Assembly: GCA_025359705.1 (NCBI GenBank)
Contig: JANYFS010000635.1
Location: forward strand, 1-14,756
Reading direction: 5' to 3'
Length of the DNA stretch: 14,756 nucleotides
Source: Deinococcales bacterium
Lineage (GTDB): Bacteria > Deinococcota > Deinococci > Deinococcales > Deinococcaceae
Shown here: positions 1-7,975 of the stretch, one piece after another
Layout: each line of letters begins with the position of its first letter
How positions within the stretch are numbered: the stretch's first letter is position 1
Program-made: the position numbers and the translations under genes
The notes under the pieces: model-generated
Database searches by the model: none
What the model was told of the DNA's origin: nothing
The model's input: the letters and a program-made list of their open reading frames with translations, nothing else

Positions 1-1
1 G

Positions 2-1546
<1,545 letters not shown>

Positions 1547-1599
1547 AGCAGTTGTCCGTTATCTGTTTAGAAGAACGTTACAAATATCGTGTCTCAGAC
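1547..1599 (+). repeat. Intergenic repeat element, copy A (53 bp)
   Basis: Starts AGCAGTTGTCCGTTATC directly after the glgX stop codon. It aligns without gaps to 9936-9988, after the HD-domain gene, with 41 of 53 identical bases by hand alignment. Both copies sit immediately or within 14 bp downstream of a plus-strand stop codon. The function is unknown; it has no usable hairpin, because the GTCT/AGAC arms leave only a 1-nt loop. Confidence 0.5.
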
Positions 1600-1679
1600 G
1601 AGTGAATAATTTTTTTAGTGGCGCAATTTATCCGTTCATTACTTTGGCAAATGCTCCAATCTCGAGGTAGATTTATGAT

Positions 1680-1705
1680 TTTTTTGGGATAATTTTTTGG
1701 GATAA
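1680..1705. repeat. 13-bp tandem duplication TTTTTTGGGATAA x2
   Basis: Two perfect adjacent copies, followed by another T-run. They lie in the leader region about 160 bp upstream of the amylase start and probably arose by replication slippage. No function can be read from the sequence. Confidence 0.75.
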
Positions 1706-1864
1706 TTTTCGTAAAAAACCTGTGATCAAGCAACGCTCGAGTGAAGCTATTTCATTTGGGTGTTTTTGTTGGTTCGCATGTCTATACATAGATGGCAGTT
1801 AAAATGGAAATGGTTCCATTTCACCATTGACTTCGCCACGGGATTTGATTCTAATGAAGGTACA

Positions 1865-4800
1865 ATGCTTAAAAATCAATCCAGCAGCGCTTGGCGGTCT
1901 GCGGGTATCACTGTACCCATCCTCACCCTCTCCCTCTTTTTATCCAGTTGTGGAAATTCTGCCATTCGCTCGAGCAATCCCGCTAGTACCCCTACCTCCA
2001 GCGTTCCCACCAGCAATCCCAGCAATCCCACCAGTGAACTCTTCAACTCGAGCGCCTTGACCAACCCCGCAGGAATGCAGGATTGGCGCAAAGAAAGCAT
2101 TTATTTTGTGCTGGCAGACCGCTTTGCCAACGGCTCGAGCGCCAACGACAGCGGCCCCAACCGCAATGCGGGCGATATTTCGGATACCAGCAACCCACTG
2201 GCTTGGCACGGGGGGGATTTGGCAGGGATCAAACAGAAAATTATTGACGGTTACTTCAAAAAAATGGGCTTTACCGCCTTGTGGATCAGCCCCGTTTATT
2301 TACAGGTTCCCGCCATTGTCACAGGTGCGGGCAGCCCCAGCCAAGGGAAACCTTTTGCGGGCTACCACGGCTATTGGGCCGAAGATTTTATGCAGGTCGA
2401 TCCGCACTTAGGAACCTTGCAAGAGCTGAAAGATGTGGTGCAGTGGGCGCATTTTAACGGCCTGAAAGTGGTGCAAGACATGGTGGTCAACCATGCGGGT
2501 TACGGCTCGAGCCTGACCCAGCTCCATCCCGATTGGTTTCACCCCGAATGTATCAATTATAGCGATGTCTTGTGTCCATTGGCGGGTTTGCCCGACTTTG
2601 CCCAAGAAAACCCCGCTGTCACCCAATACCTCAATCAATCGGTGAGCTTCTGGCGGCAGAACGTCGGCATCGATGGCATCCGTATGGACACCATGAAACA
2701 CGTTCCAGATAGCTACTGGTCGCAGTTTTTTGGGCCTTTGGGCGTGGGTCAGCCCACCAGCATCTGGACGGTGGGCGAGGTGTTCAACTATAGCCCTTCG
2801 GCCCTGAACCGCTTTTTGCAATTGGGTTCGCCCTCGGTGCTGGATTTCCCATTGTATGGGGCCATGCGCGATTCTTTGGCAAAAAATGGTTCGCTGAATG
2901 CGGTTGCCGATGTTTTTGCTCAAGACAAATCCTACAGCGATGCCAGCCGCCTGAGTACCTTTGTGGACAACCACGATGTGCGGCGTTTTATGTCCGAAGG
3001 CATCGAAAGTGGCATCTCCAAAGCCAATCAGCTCGAGCGCTTAGATGCGGCCCTGTCCTTGATGTTTACCTCGAGGGGAACCCCCGTGGTCTATTACGGT
3101 AGCGAAATTGGTATGGAGGGCAAGGGTGATCCCTACAACTATCCTACGGGCCAAACCAACCGCGAGGATATGAACTTTACTCAAGCCAGCACTTCGCCGT
3201 TAGTACCGCGCATTGCTGCCCTGAACGCGGCTCGTAAGCAATACCCCGCGCTGACCTTGGGCGCACAAAACGAAATCTGGCGGCCCAATGGCGGCCCCAA
3301 CATCTACGCCTTCCAGCGCACTTTGGGGGGGCAAGCACCCGTGGTGGTGGTGGTCAACGGTTCGGATAGCGCGGTAAATTTAGCAACCCTGTCTGGCGGA
3401 GGAATTCCTTTGGGTCTGGCCTGGTCGGGAGCCTCTCTACTCGAGATCACCGGCAAAAGCCACGGTCTGAGCTTGCAAAATAACCAACTGGTCGGCAGCA
3501 TTCCTGCCCGCAGCACCTTGGCCTTCAGCTCGAGCAACACCTGCGCCACCCAAATACCCGTCGGCGATCTGAGCAACGTGGTAGCCCAGCCTAAAGACGG
3601 AGAAATGCTGCTCAAATGGAACCTCTCGAGGGACTGTCAGGTCACGGGCTACCGCGTCTACCGCTCGGTGGGCCTGCCTGGTTTCCCCGAAAAACCCACG
3701 GTACTGATTGGAGCTGCGCTTAGCGCCAATACCTCCCGTTTTGTGGTTCCCAAACTGACCAACGGCAATGTCTACAATTTTAGGGTGGCTGCCATCAACG
3801 CTTGGGGGCAAGAGTCCATAGGAATCACCGTCAAAAGCAGCCCCACCGACCATTTTGGCCTGACCGTTCACTTCAAAAAGCCCCCCGCTTGGAACAATGC
3901 CAATGTGTATTACTGGAATCCCGATGCCGATCCGCCACTGGCGGGGGTAGGCTGGCCCGGTGTGCCGATGAATTCGGAAGGCACCTGCACCTGGTACACC
4001 TATTTCTTGCCCAATACCTTGTCCAGCAACCTGATTTTCAATAGCAATGGCTCCCCGCAAACTGCCGACCTCTTCCGCGACAAAGAAGGCTGGTTTGATG
4101 GCAACACCAACACCTGGTCGGATACTTTGCCCCTCGAAACAGGGCCACTGGCAGCCCCCTCGAGCTTGAAAGCCACCCCAGGGCTGAGCAGTATTGCCCT
4201 AAAATGGACCGTCTCGAGTGATTGCCGTACCGTGGGCTACCGTGTTTACCGCGCGGCTAAGGGTAGTGGCAGCTTTACTTTGCTGACCCCCAGCCCCATT
4301 ACCAATCCCAGCTTCAGCGACACTCCTGCGGCCCTGCTGGGCGGCTACACCTACAAAGTGGTGGGGGTGGATGCCAGCAGCCAAGAAAGTGCGCCGATCA
4401 CTGTGGATACCAATTTGGTCTCGAGCGTGAGTGATTTGGTGGTCTACTTCAAGAAACCCTCGAGCTGGAGCAGCGCCAATATTCACTTCTGGAATGTGGA
4501 TGCCAGCCCCCCCATTTCGGGCAGCAACTGGCCTGGGGTCGCTATGACCGATACGGGCAACAGTTGGTACAAATACACCTTCCCCAAAGCCAGCCTTGCC
4601 AACTTCTTGTTCGTCGATCCCAACAACACCAACAACAAATCCAGCGATCTGGCCCGCAATGTTTCGGGTTGGTACTGGGGAGACGGTTGGTATAACAATC
4701 AGCCCACTCTAAACGGCATCACGGTTTACTTTAAAAAGCCCGTTACTTGGAATGCCCCCAACATCCACTATTGGAATGTACAAGCCAATCCCGCGATAAA

Positions 4801-4984
4801 CGGAACCAACTGGCCTGGAGTCGCCATGACTTTGCACTCGAGCGACTGGTATAAATACACCTTTACAGGTGCTACCCAAGCTAGCTTGCTCTTCAACAAC
4901 AACGCTTCCCCACAAACCAGCGACTTCACCCGCACAGGGGACGGTTGGTATGATGGAAACGCTTGGACAAATGATCAGCCTTAA
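1865..4984 (+). CDS. Secreted lipoprotein alpha-amylase (GH13) with two FN3 and three CBM26-like starch-binding modules
   Basis: Extracellular, lipid-anchored endo-acting amylase, 1039 residues. I chose ATG 1865 because AAGG (1857-1860) precedes it and because it puts a lipoprotein signal at the N-terminus: a basic start, a hydrophobic core and lipobox LSSC with C29. The in-frame ATG at 1760 would bury that signal. A Ser/Thr/Pro linker follows C29. The GH13 domain (about 75-560) shows DMVVNH (205-210), GIDGIRMD with nucleophile D275, TVGEVF with E305 and FVDNHD with H370-D371. Then come FN3 (565-660), CBM26-like (664-753), FN3 (762-850), CBM26-like (857-947) and CBM26-like (951-1039). Each CBM starts with a VYFKKP-like strand and has the aromatics of YYWN and WPGV. 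Raw-starch capture at the cell surface is inferred, and exact substrate specificity (amylase or amylopullulanase) is open. Its products would suit the cytoplasmic alpha-glucan enzyme GlgX upstream. Confidence 0.9.
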   Translation: MLKNQSSSAWRSAGITVPILTLSLFLSSCGNSAIRSSNPASTPTSSVPTSNPSNPTSELFNSSALTNPAGMQDWRKESIYFVLADRFANGSSANDSGPNRNAGDISDTSNPLAWHGGDLAGIKQKIIDGYFKKMGFTALWISPVYLQVPAIVTGAGSPSQGKPFAGYHGYWAEDFMQVDPHLGTLQELKDVVQWAHFNGLKVVQDMVVNHAGYGSSLTQLHPDWFHPECINYSDVLCPLAGLPDFAQENPAVTQYLNQSVSFWRQNVGIDGIRMDTMKHVPDSYWSQFFGPLGVGQPTSIWTVGEVFNYSPSALNRFLQLGSPSVLDFPLYGAMRDSLAKNGSLNAVADVFAQDKSYSDASRLSTFVDNHDVRRFMSEGIESGISKANQLERLDAALSLMFTSRGTPVVYYGSEIGMEGKGDPYNYPTGQTNREDMNFTQASTSPLVPRIAALNAARKQYPALTLGAQNEIWRPNGGPNIYAFQRTLGGQAPVVVVVNGSDSAVNLATLSGGGIPLGLAWSGASLLEITGKSHGLSLQNNQLVGSIPARSTLAFSSSNTCATQIPVGDLSNVVAQPKDGEMLLKWNLSRDCQVTGYRVYRSVGLPGFPEKPTVLIGAALSANTSRFVVPKLTNGNVYNFRVAAINAWGQESIGITVKSSPTDHFGLTVHFKKPPAWNNANVYYWNPDADPPLAGVGWPGVPMNSEGTCTWYTYFLPNTLSSNLIFNSNGSPQTADLFRDKEGWFDGNTNTWSDTLPLETGPLAAPSSLKATPGLSSIALKWTVSSDCRTVGYRVYRAAKGSGSFTLLTPSPITNPSFSDTPAALLGGYTYKVVGVDASSQESAPITVDTNLVSSVSDLVVYFKKPSSWSSANIHFWNVDASPPISGSNWPGVAMTDTGNSWYKYTFPKASLANFLFVDPNNTNNKSSDLARNVSGWYWGDGWYNNQPTLNGITVYFKKPVTWNAPNIHYWNVQANPAINGTNWPGVAMTLHSSDWYKYTFTGATQASLLFNNNASPQTSDFTRTGDGWYDGNAWTNDQP

Positions 4985-5025
4985 AATGTTTTAAAAAAGC
5001 TTCTCTCGAGAACACAAAAATAATA

Positions 5026-5059
5026 ATGTAGGGGCAGGTTTTAAAACCGCCCATCCTGC
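5026..5059. repeat. Short palindromic intergenic element beginning ATGTAGGGG
   Basis: ATGTAGGGG is followed by the perfect 12-bp palindrome GGTTTTAAAACC (5037-5048) and a CCTGC that can pair with GCAGG at 5034-5038. The same ATGTAGGGG start recurs at 8833-8841 ahead of another hairpin. It looks like a dispersed hairpin repeat; no function is evident. Confidence 0.4.
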
Positions 5060-5135
5060 AAAAGCTAAAGTCAAATTTCAAATGTAAAACTCCCCTCGAG
5101 CGTCAAATACATAAAACAACATATCAAATCAACAC

Positions 5136-5174
5136 AAAGAAGAACCCCCTTCAGGCTCGAGGGGGTTCTTCTTT
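5136..5174. terminator. Bidirectional rho-independent terminator between convergent amylase and envelope-protein genes
   Basis: A perfect 14-bp stem: AAAGAAGAACCCCC (5136-5149) pairs with GGGGGTTCTTCTTT (5161-5174) around an 11-nt loop. The A-rich left arm and T-rich right arm supply a U-rich end in both directions. It lies 151 bp after the amylase stop and 29 bp after the stop of the minus-strand gene. A CTCGAG site (5156-5161) spans the loop and the base of the right arm. Confidence 0.9.
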
Positions 5175-5203
5175 TAGGGGGTATTTAATTAAAGATATGT
5201 GCG

Positions 5204-6742
5204 TTAGAAATTCAGTTTCAGACCCAAAGCCACATTCACACCCAACTTGTTGGTAACGGCGCTATCCAAGCTGTAGCTGGGACGCACTTCACCAAACAAG
5301 CCGATATTGCTAAATAAGCTAAAGTCTGCACCCAAAGCACCCGCAATGTAGGGGCTGGTGCTGCCACCGCCAAACTTGGCTCCTGCACCCACGCCAATAT
5401 AGGGAGTAAAGCCACCCGAACCCAAATCTCGAGTCAGCAAGACATCGGCTCCAAAGGTTTTGCTGCTGAGGTTATAGGCTCCTTCGGCACGCAAACCAAA
5501 ACCCGCTACAAAGCTACGCAAACCCAATTGAGCATTCAGATTTACCTTATCGGTAAAACTGGCGGCGGCGCTGGGCAAAATAGGATAGTCGCCTCCCAAA
5601 GCCACATAAAAATTCCGACGCACAGGAGCCGCCTCACTGCTGACCACTACAGGTTGGTCTGGCAAAATAACCGTGGTATCGGTATCGGTTTTGGGCTTGG
5701 TATCGGTCATGGTATTGCCTGTAGGTTTGGTTTCGGTCATCGCACCCGTGGTTCCCGCATCCCCTTTGGGGCCGGTTGCACCTGCTGGCCCAGTGTCTCC
5801 TTTATCCCCTTTGGGGCCGATTACGCCTGCTGGCCCAGCGTCTCCCTTATCCCCTTTAGGGCCGGTTGCACCTGTTGCGCCTGCTGGCCCAGTGTCTCCT
5901 TTGGCTCCAACTTCACCTGCGGGGCCGATTGCACCTGCCACACCCACTTGACCCATCTCGCCTTGCTCACCTTGGTCGCCCTGCTCACCTTTTTCGCCCG
6001 CTGGCCCTTGAGGGCCAACCGCACCTACACTACCCATTTCACCTTGGTCGCCTTGCTCACCTTTTTCGCCCGCTGGCCCTTGAGGGCCAACTGCGCCTGT
6101 CACACCTGCCATACCCATTTCGCCGGGGTCGCCCTTATCCCCTTGCTCACCTTGGTCGCCTTGCTCACCTTTTTCGCCTGCTGGCCCTTGGGGGCCAACT
6201 GCGCCTGCCACACCAGCCATACCCATTTCACCGGGGTCGCCCTTATCCCCTTTGGGGCCAGGAATTTTGCTGGCGGCTTCCACTGCTTGCAATTTAGCCA
6301 TGAGATCGGCAACTTGGGCTTGCAAGTCTTTAACGCTATTCTCGAGGGTCAACACCACCGCGTCACGGTCGGTATTGGATTGCTCGAGCGCATCCAAACG
6401 CGCTCCCATCTTCTCGAGTTCGGGTTTAACCTCCTCCATACCCTTGGTCACAATATCTTTGCCCGCAGCATCCATCTTGCTCAGTGCGCCGTCTTGCAGC
6501 AAACGGTAAAAGATCAAGGCCGCTTGATAGCGGGTTAGCGGCGCATCACCACGGAAGGTAAGATCGGGGAAGCCGCGCAAAATACCCAGATCGCTGACAT
6601 ACTTGACCGCATTGGCGGCCCAGTGTCCTGCGGGAACATCGGTATAGCTGGCGGGAGCAGTTACTTTGGGGCCTTCTTGGGCGCTGGAAAGTCCACCGAG
6701 GCTGAGGGCAAGGAACACGGGAAAAAGTAAATGTTTACGCAT
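5204..6742 (-). CDS. Envelope-spanning protein: SLH domain, coiled coil, collagen-like rod and C-terminal outer-membrane beta-barrel
   Basis: 512 residues. I chose the ATG at 6742 because GGAGGT sits 8 nt upstream and a classic signal peptide follows (MRKHLLF..LSSA|QEG, cleavage near residue 21). Domains in order: SLH domain (about 31-87, with YTDVPAGHWA, LGILRGFPD and LTRYQAA); helical coiled coil (about 103-158); 58 uninterrupted Gly-X-Y triplets (Gly162 to Gly333); a Thr/Asp/Lys linker (335-375); and a barrel-like region of about 135 residues with alternating strands, ending KLNF with a C-terminal aromatic. SLH domains bind secondary cell-wall polymer on peptidoglycan, and a terminal Phe is the usual outer-membrane insertion signal. 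The protein should therefore tether outer membrane to wall, in the style of SlpA of Deinococcus/Thermus (inferred). A coiled coil ahead of collagen repeats suggests a trimer. The collagen part contains repeated 36-residue units and no CTCGAG site. The gene stands alone between its terminator and a 348-bp upstream region. Confidence 0.88.
   Translation of the reverse strand: MRKHLLFPVFLALSLGGLSSAQEGPKVTAPASYTDVPAGHWAANAVKYVSDLGILRGFPDLTFRGDAPLTRYQAALIFYRLLQDGALSKMDAAGKDIVTKGMEEVKPELEKMGARLDALEQSNTDRDAVVLTLENSVKDLQAQVADLMAKLQAVEAASKIPGPKGDKGDPGEMGMAGVAGAVGPQGPAGEKGEQGDQGEQGDKGDPGEMGMAGVTGAVGPQGPAGEKGEQGDQGEMGSVGAVGPQGPAGEKGEQGDQGEQGEMGQVGVAGAIGPAGEVGAKGDTGPAGATGATGPKGDKGDAGPAGVIGPKGDKGDTGPAGATGPKGDAGTTGAMTETKPTGNTMTDTKPKTDTDTTVILPDQPVVVSSEAAPVRRNFYVALGGDYPILPSAAASFTDKVNLNAQLGLRSFVAGFGLRAEGAYNLSSKTFGADVLLTRDLGSGGFTPYIGVGAGAKFGGGSTSPYIAGALGADFSLFSNIGLFGEVRPSYSLDSAVTNKLGVNVALGLKLNF
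5963..6250 (-). repeat. Internal tandem repeats in the collagen-like coding region (108-bp units)
   Basis: Unit 1 (6143-6250, residues 165-200) and unit 2 (6035-6142, residues 201-236) encode near-identical 36-residue blocks, differing at about two residues. A third, shortened 24-residue unit (5963-6034) lacks the GDKGDPGEMGMA part. The repeats imply expansion or contraction by recombination in steps that keep the Gly-X-Y frame. Confidence 0.85.
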
Positions 6743-6782
6743 AGAAAAAGACCTCCAAAACCTCGAGAGTTGCTGCAAGCAA

Positions 6783-6801
6783 AAATTCCGACTGGGAATT
6801 T
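6783..6801 (-). other. Hairpin in the 5' leader of the envelope-protein gene
   Basis: AAATTCC (6783-6789) and GGAATTT (6795-6801) form a 7-bp stem with a 5-nt loop, 41 nt upstream of the start codon. S-layer-type genes often have long stable leaders, and this could be part of one. A role in mRNA stability is a guess. Confidence 0.35.
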
Positions 6802-6964
6802 CGATCATGTGCCTCTGGATTCGGTACCCACCAAACCAATGGCAGCATACGTATAAACACCCTATCCATATCAAATGAACAAAGCCTGAACATTTCCTAT
6901 GCAAGCGTTGGTTTGACCTTGGTTATTGGGTTCACACGGTCTTGGCTAATTCTTTAAGGCCTGA

Positions 6965-7001
6965 TCAGACATCCGTCAGCTTTTGGACATTATATGTCTG
7001 A
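6965..7001. promoter_or_regulatory. Nested inverted repeats upstream of deoD
   Basis: TCAGACAT (6965-6972) is the reverse complement of ATGTCTGA (6994-7001). The second arm also forms GACAT-TAT-ATGTC (6986-6998). The two can fold alternatively or act as a protein site. They lie about 90 bp upstream of the deoD start; the regulator is unknown. Confidence 0.35.
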
Positions 7002-7078
7002 GACGATTATTTTTCTCGAGACTCGAGCAATCTCTGGCTTCATTCCTATTTCCCCATGTTCCTTCCTTAGCCATCCCA

Positions 7079-7084
7079 TATACT
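7079..7084 (+). promoter_or_regulatory. Putative -10 box of deoD (leaderless start)
   Basis: TATACT ends 6 nt before the ATG at 7091, which puts the expected transcription start on the start codon. No Shine-Dalgarno sequence precedes this ATG, which fits a leaderless mRNA. I see no good -35 box. Confidence 0.5.
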
Positions 7085-7090
7085 CATTTC

Positions 7091-7816
7091 ATGAGTCAAA
7101 TTCACATCCACGGTCAAAGTGGCGACATTGCCCCTTATGTTTTGTTACCAGGAGACCCAAACAGAGCGCGTTGGATTGCCGAAACCTTCCTGGAAAACCC
7201 CAAGCTATACAATGAAAACCGCAGTTTACTAGGCTTTACGGGCAGCTATAAAGGTGTGCCTGTCAGCGTGCAGACCACAGGCATGGGTTGCCCTACCACC
7301 TCGATTGTGGTGGAGGAAGTGATTCGTTTGGGAGCCAAATATCTGCTGCGGGTGGGAACCTGCGGAGCCTGCGCTCCCCATTTAAAATCGGCGGATTTGG
7401 TGATTGCCCAAGGTTCGGTTCCCAACGACGGAACCACCCGCCAGTATCTGGGCGGCGCACCCTATGCCCCTCTCTCGAGCTATGAACTGCTGGAAACCCA
7501 AGTCCGCGCCGCTCGAGCGCTGGGTTTTGCCCCCCATGTGGGCCTGATCATGACCGAGGATGCCTTCTACGCCTCGAGTCCAGAACATGCCAAACTATGG
7601 GCCTCGAGAAGCGTTTTGGCCTTTGAGATGGAAGCCAGTGTGCTGTTTTTGTTGGCAGCCATGCGCGGTGTGAAAGCAGGCTGTATGCTCACGGTCAGCA
7701 ACAACATTGGCGACCCCGAATTGATTATTCCCGAGAAGTTGCAGCAAGGTGTCTCGAGGATGGTAGAGGCGGCGCTCGAGAGTTTTGTTTTGCATAGAAA
7801 TGAAGTAAGAGGGTAA
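7091..7816 (+). CDS. deoD: Purine nucleoside phosphorylase, hexameric DeoD type
   Basis: Phosphorolysis of purine nucleosides to base and (deoxy)ribose-1-phosphate; cytoplasmic purine salvage. 241 residues, the normal family length. The start at 7091 fits the family N-terminus (MSQIHIHGQSGD, then the phosphate loop PGDPNRA) and a -10 box 6 nt upstream; the in-frame ATG at 6983 adds 36 unrelated residues. Visible sites: H5, R25, R44, R87-VGTCGA and FEMEA (residues 178-182). The numbering closely follows the E. coli enzyme. At position 204, where E. coli has the catalytic Asp that protonates adenine N7, this protein has Asn (TVSNN). From memory, the Thermus guanosine-specific PNP has the same change, so 6-oxopurine preference is inferred. 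The last codons and the TAA stop lie inside a GTAAGAGG tandem repeat. No operon partner is obvious. Confidence 0.9.
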   Translation: MSQIHIHGQSGDIAPYVLLPGDPNRARWIAETFLENPKLYNENRSLLGFTGSYKGVPVSVQTTGMGCPTTSIVVEEVIRLGAKYLLRVGTCGACAPHLKSADLVIAQGSVPNDGTTRQYLGGAPYAPLSSYELLETQVRAARALGFAPHVGLIMTEDAFYASSPEHAKLWASRSVLAFEMEASVLFLLAAMRGVKAGCMLTVSNNIGDPELIIPEKLQQGVSRMVEAALESFVLHRNEVRG

Positions 7817-7828
7817 GAGGGTAAGAAA
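7805..7828 (+). repeat. GTAAGAGG tandem octamer (3 units) spanning the deoD stop codon
   Basis: Units at 7805, 7813 and 7821 (the last is GTAAGAAA). The TAA stop at 7814-7816 falls in the second unit. A 21-bp stretch, 7813-7833, is repeated exactly at 8792-8812. Confidence 0.85.
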
Positions 7829-7882
7829 AAGATTATTGGCTCGAGGGAATTTGTAATACAGAAAAGATTATTGGCTCGAGGG
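7827..7882 (+). repeat. 21-bp perfect direct repeat pair ending in CTCGAGGG
   Basis: Copies at 7827-7847 and 7862-7882, offset by 35 bp, each reading AAAAGATTATTGG followed by CTCGAGGG. They lie between deoD and the hydratase gene. Confidence 0.85.
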
Positions 7883-7893
7883 GATTTTGTTTA

Positions 7894-7956
7894 TTTTACG
7901 AATAACGAATAATAAACTACAGAACGGATAACGGATAATGGATAACGGATAACGGA
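7894..7956 (+). repeat. Heptamer arrays GAATAAC / GGATAAC before the hydratase gene
   Basis: TTTTACGAATAACGAATAA (7894-7912) is followed by an array of GGATAAC-like heptamers (about 7924-7956, one unit changed to GGATAAT). The 19-bp first part recurs exactly at 8904-8922 before the next gene. These look like simple-sequence repeats able to change copy number; the array ends only a few bases before the ribosome-binding site. Confidence 0.75.
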
Positions 7957-7975
7957 AAATACAAGGAGTACACAT

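Larger units (their letters stand above)
1547..1864. other. Intergenic region between glgX and the amylase gene
   Basis: 318 bp, AT-richer than the genes. It holds repeat copy A (1547-1599), two CTCGAG sites (1661, 1736) and a perfect tandem duplication of TTTTTTGGGATAA (1680-1692 and 1693-1705). The amylase frame is open back to an ATG at 1760, but those 35 extra residues look non-coding (Trp/His/Phe-rich and ahead of the signal peptide). I see no convincing -35/-10 pair and no terminator. Confidence 0.6.
6743..7090. other. Divergent intergenic region between envelope-protein and deoD genes
   Basis: 348 bp. It carries the ribosome-binding site of the minus-strand gene (6751-6756), a 7-bp hairpin in its leader (6783-6801), a nested inverted repeat (6965-7001), two adjacent CTCGAG sites (7015, 7022) and a -10 box just before deoD. 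Open frames extend into it from both flanking genes, but they lie upstream of good starts and look untranslated. No tRNA or clear small gene is visible. Confidence 0.6.

Noticed and set aside
1580..1612. GTCTcAGAC plus T-run as a glgX terminator
   Set aside because: The arms leave a 1-nt loop and cannot fold. The sequence is part of repeat copy A.
1760..1864. Upstream ATG extension of the amylase
   Set aside because: It would place 35 Trp/Phe/His-rich residues before a lipoprotein signal peptide. ATG 1865 has an AAGG and a proper lipobox.
5963..6250. CRISPR-like array in the 6.0-6.25 kb repeats
   Set aside because: The units are adjacent 108-bp coding repeats without unique spacers and encode Gly-X-Y.
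5528..6538. Plus-strand open frame of 336 codons opposite the envelope gene
   Set aside because: The repetitive Gly-X-Y coding strand leaves few stops on the complement. The product is a low-complexity Cys/His/Phe-rich string, and the minus strand has the signal peptide, SLH domain and barrel.
6743..6904. N-terminal extension of the envelope protein to 6904
   Set aside because: The signal peptide and a strong GGAGGT site mark 6742 as the start.
6980..7005. Third copy of the 53-bp element near TGTCTGAGACGA
   Set aside because: Only about 12 bp resemble copy A; the rest does not align.
7805..7975. CRISPR or origin iterons in the short repeats after deoD
   Set aside because: The units are 7-8 bp and contiguous, without spacers, and there is no dnaA, rep or cas gene nearby. 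They are simple-sequence repeats.
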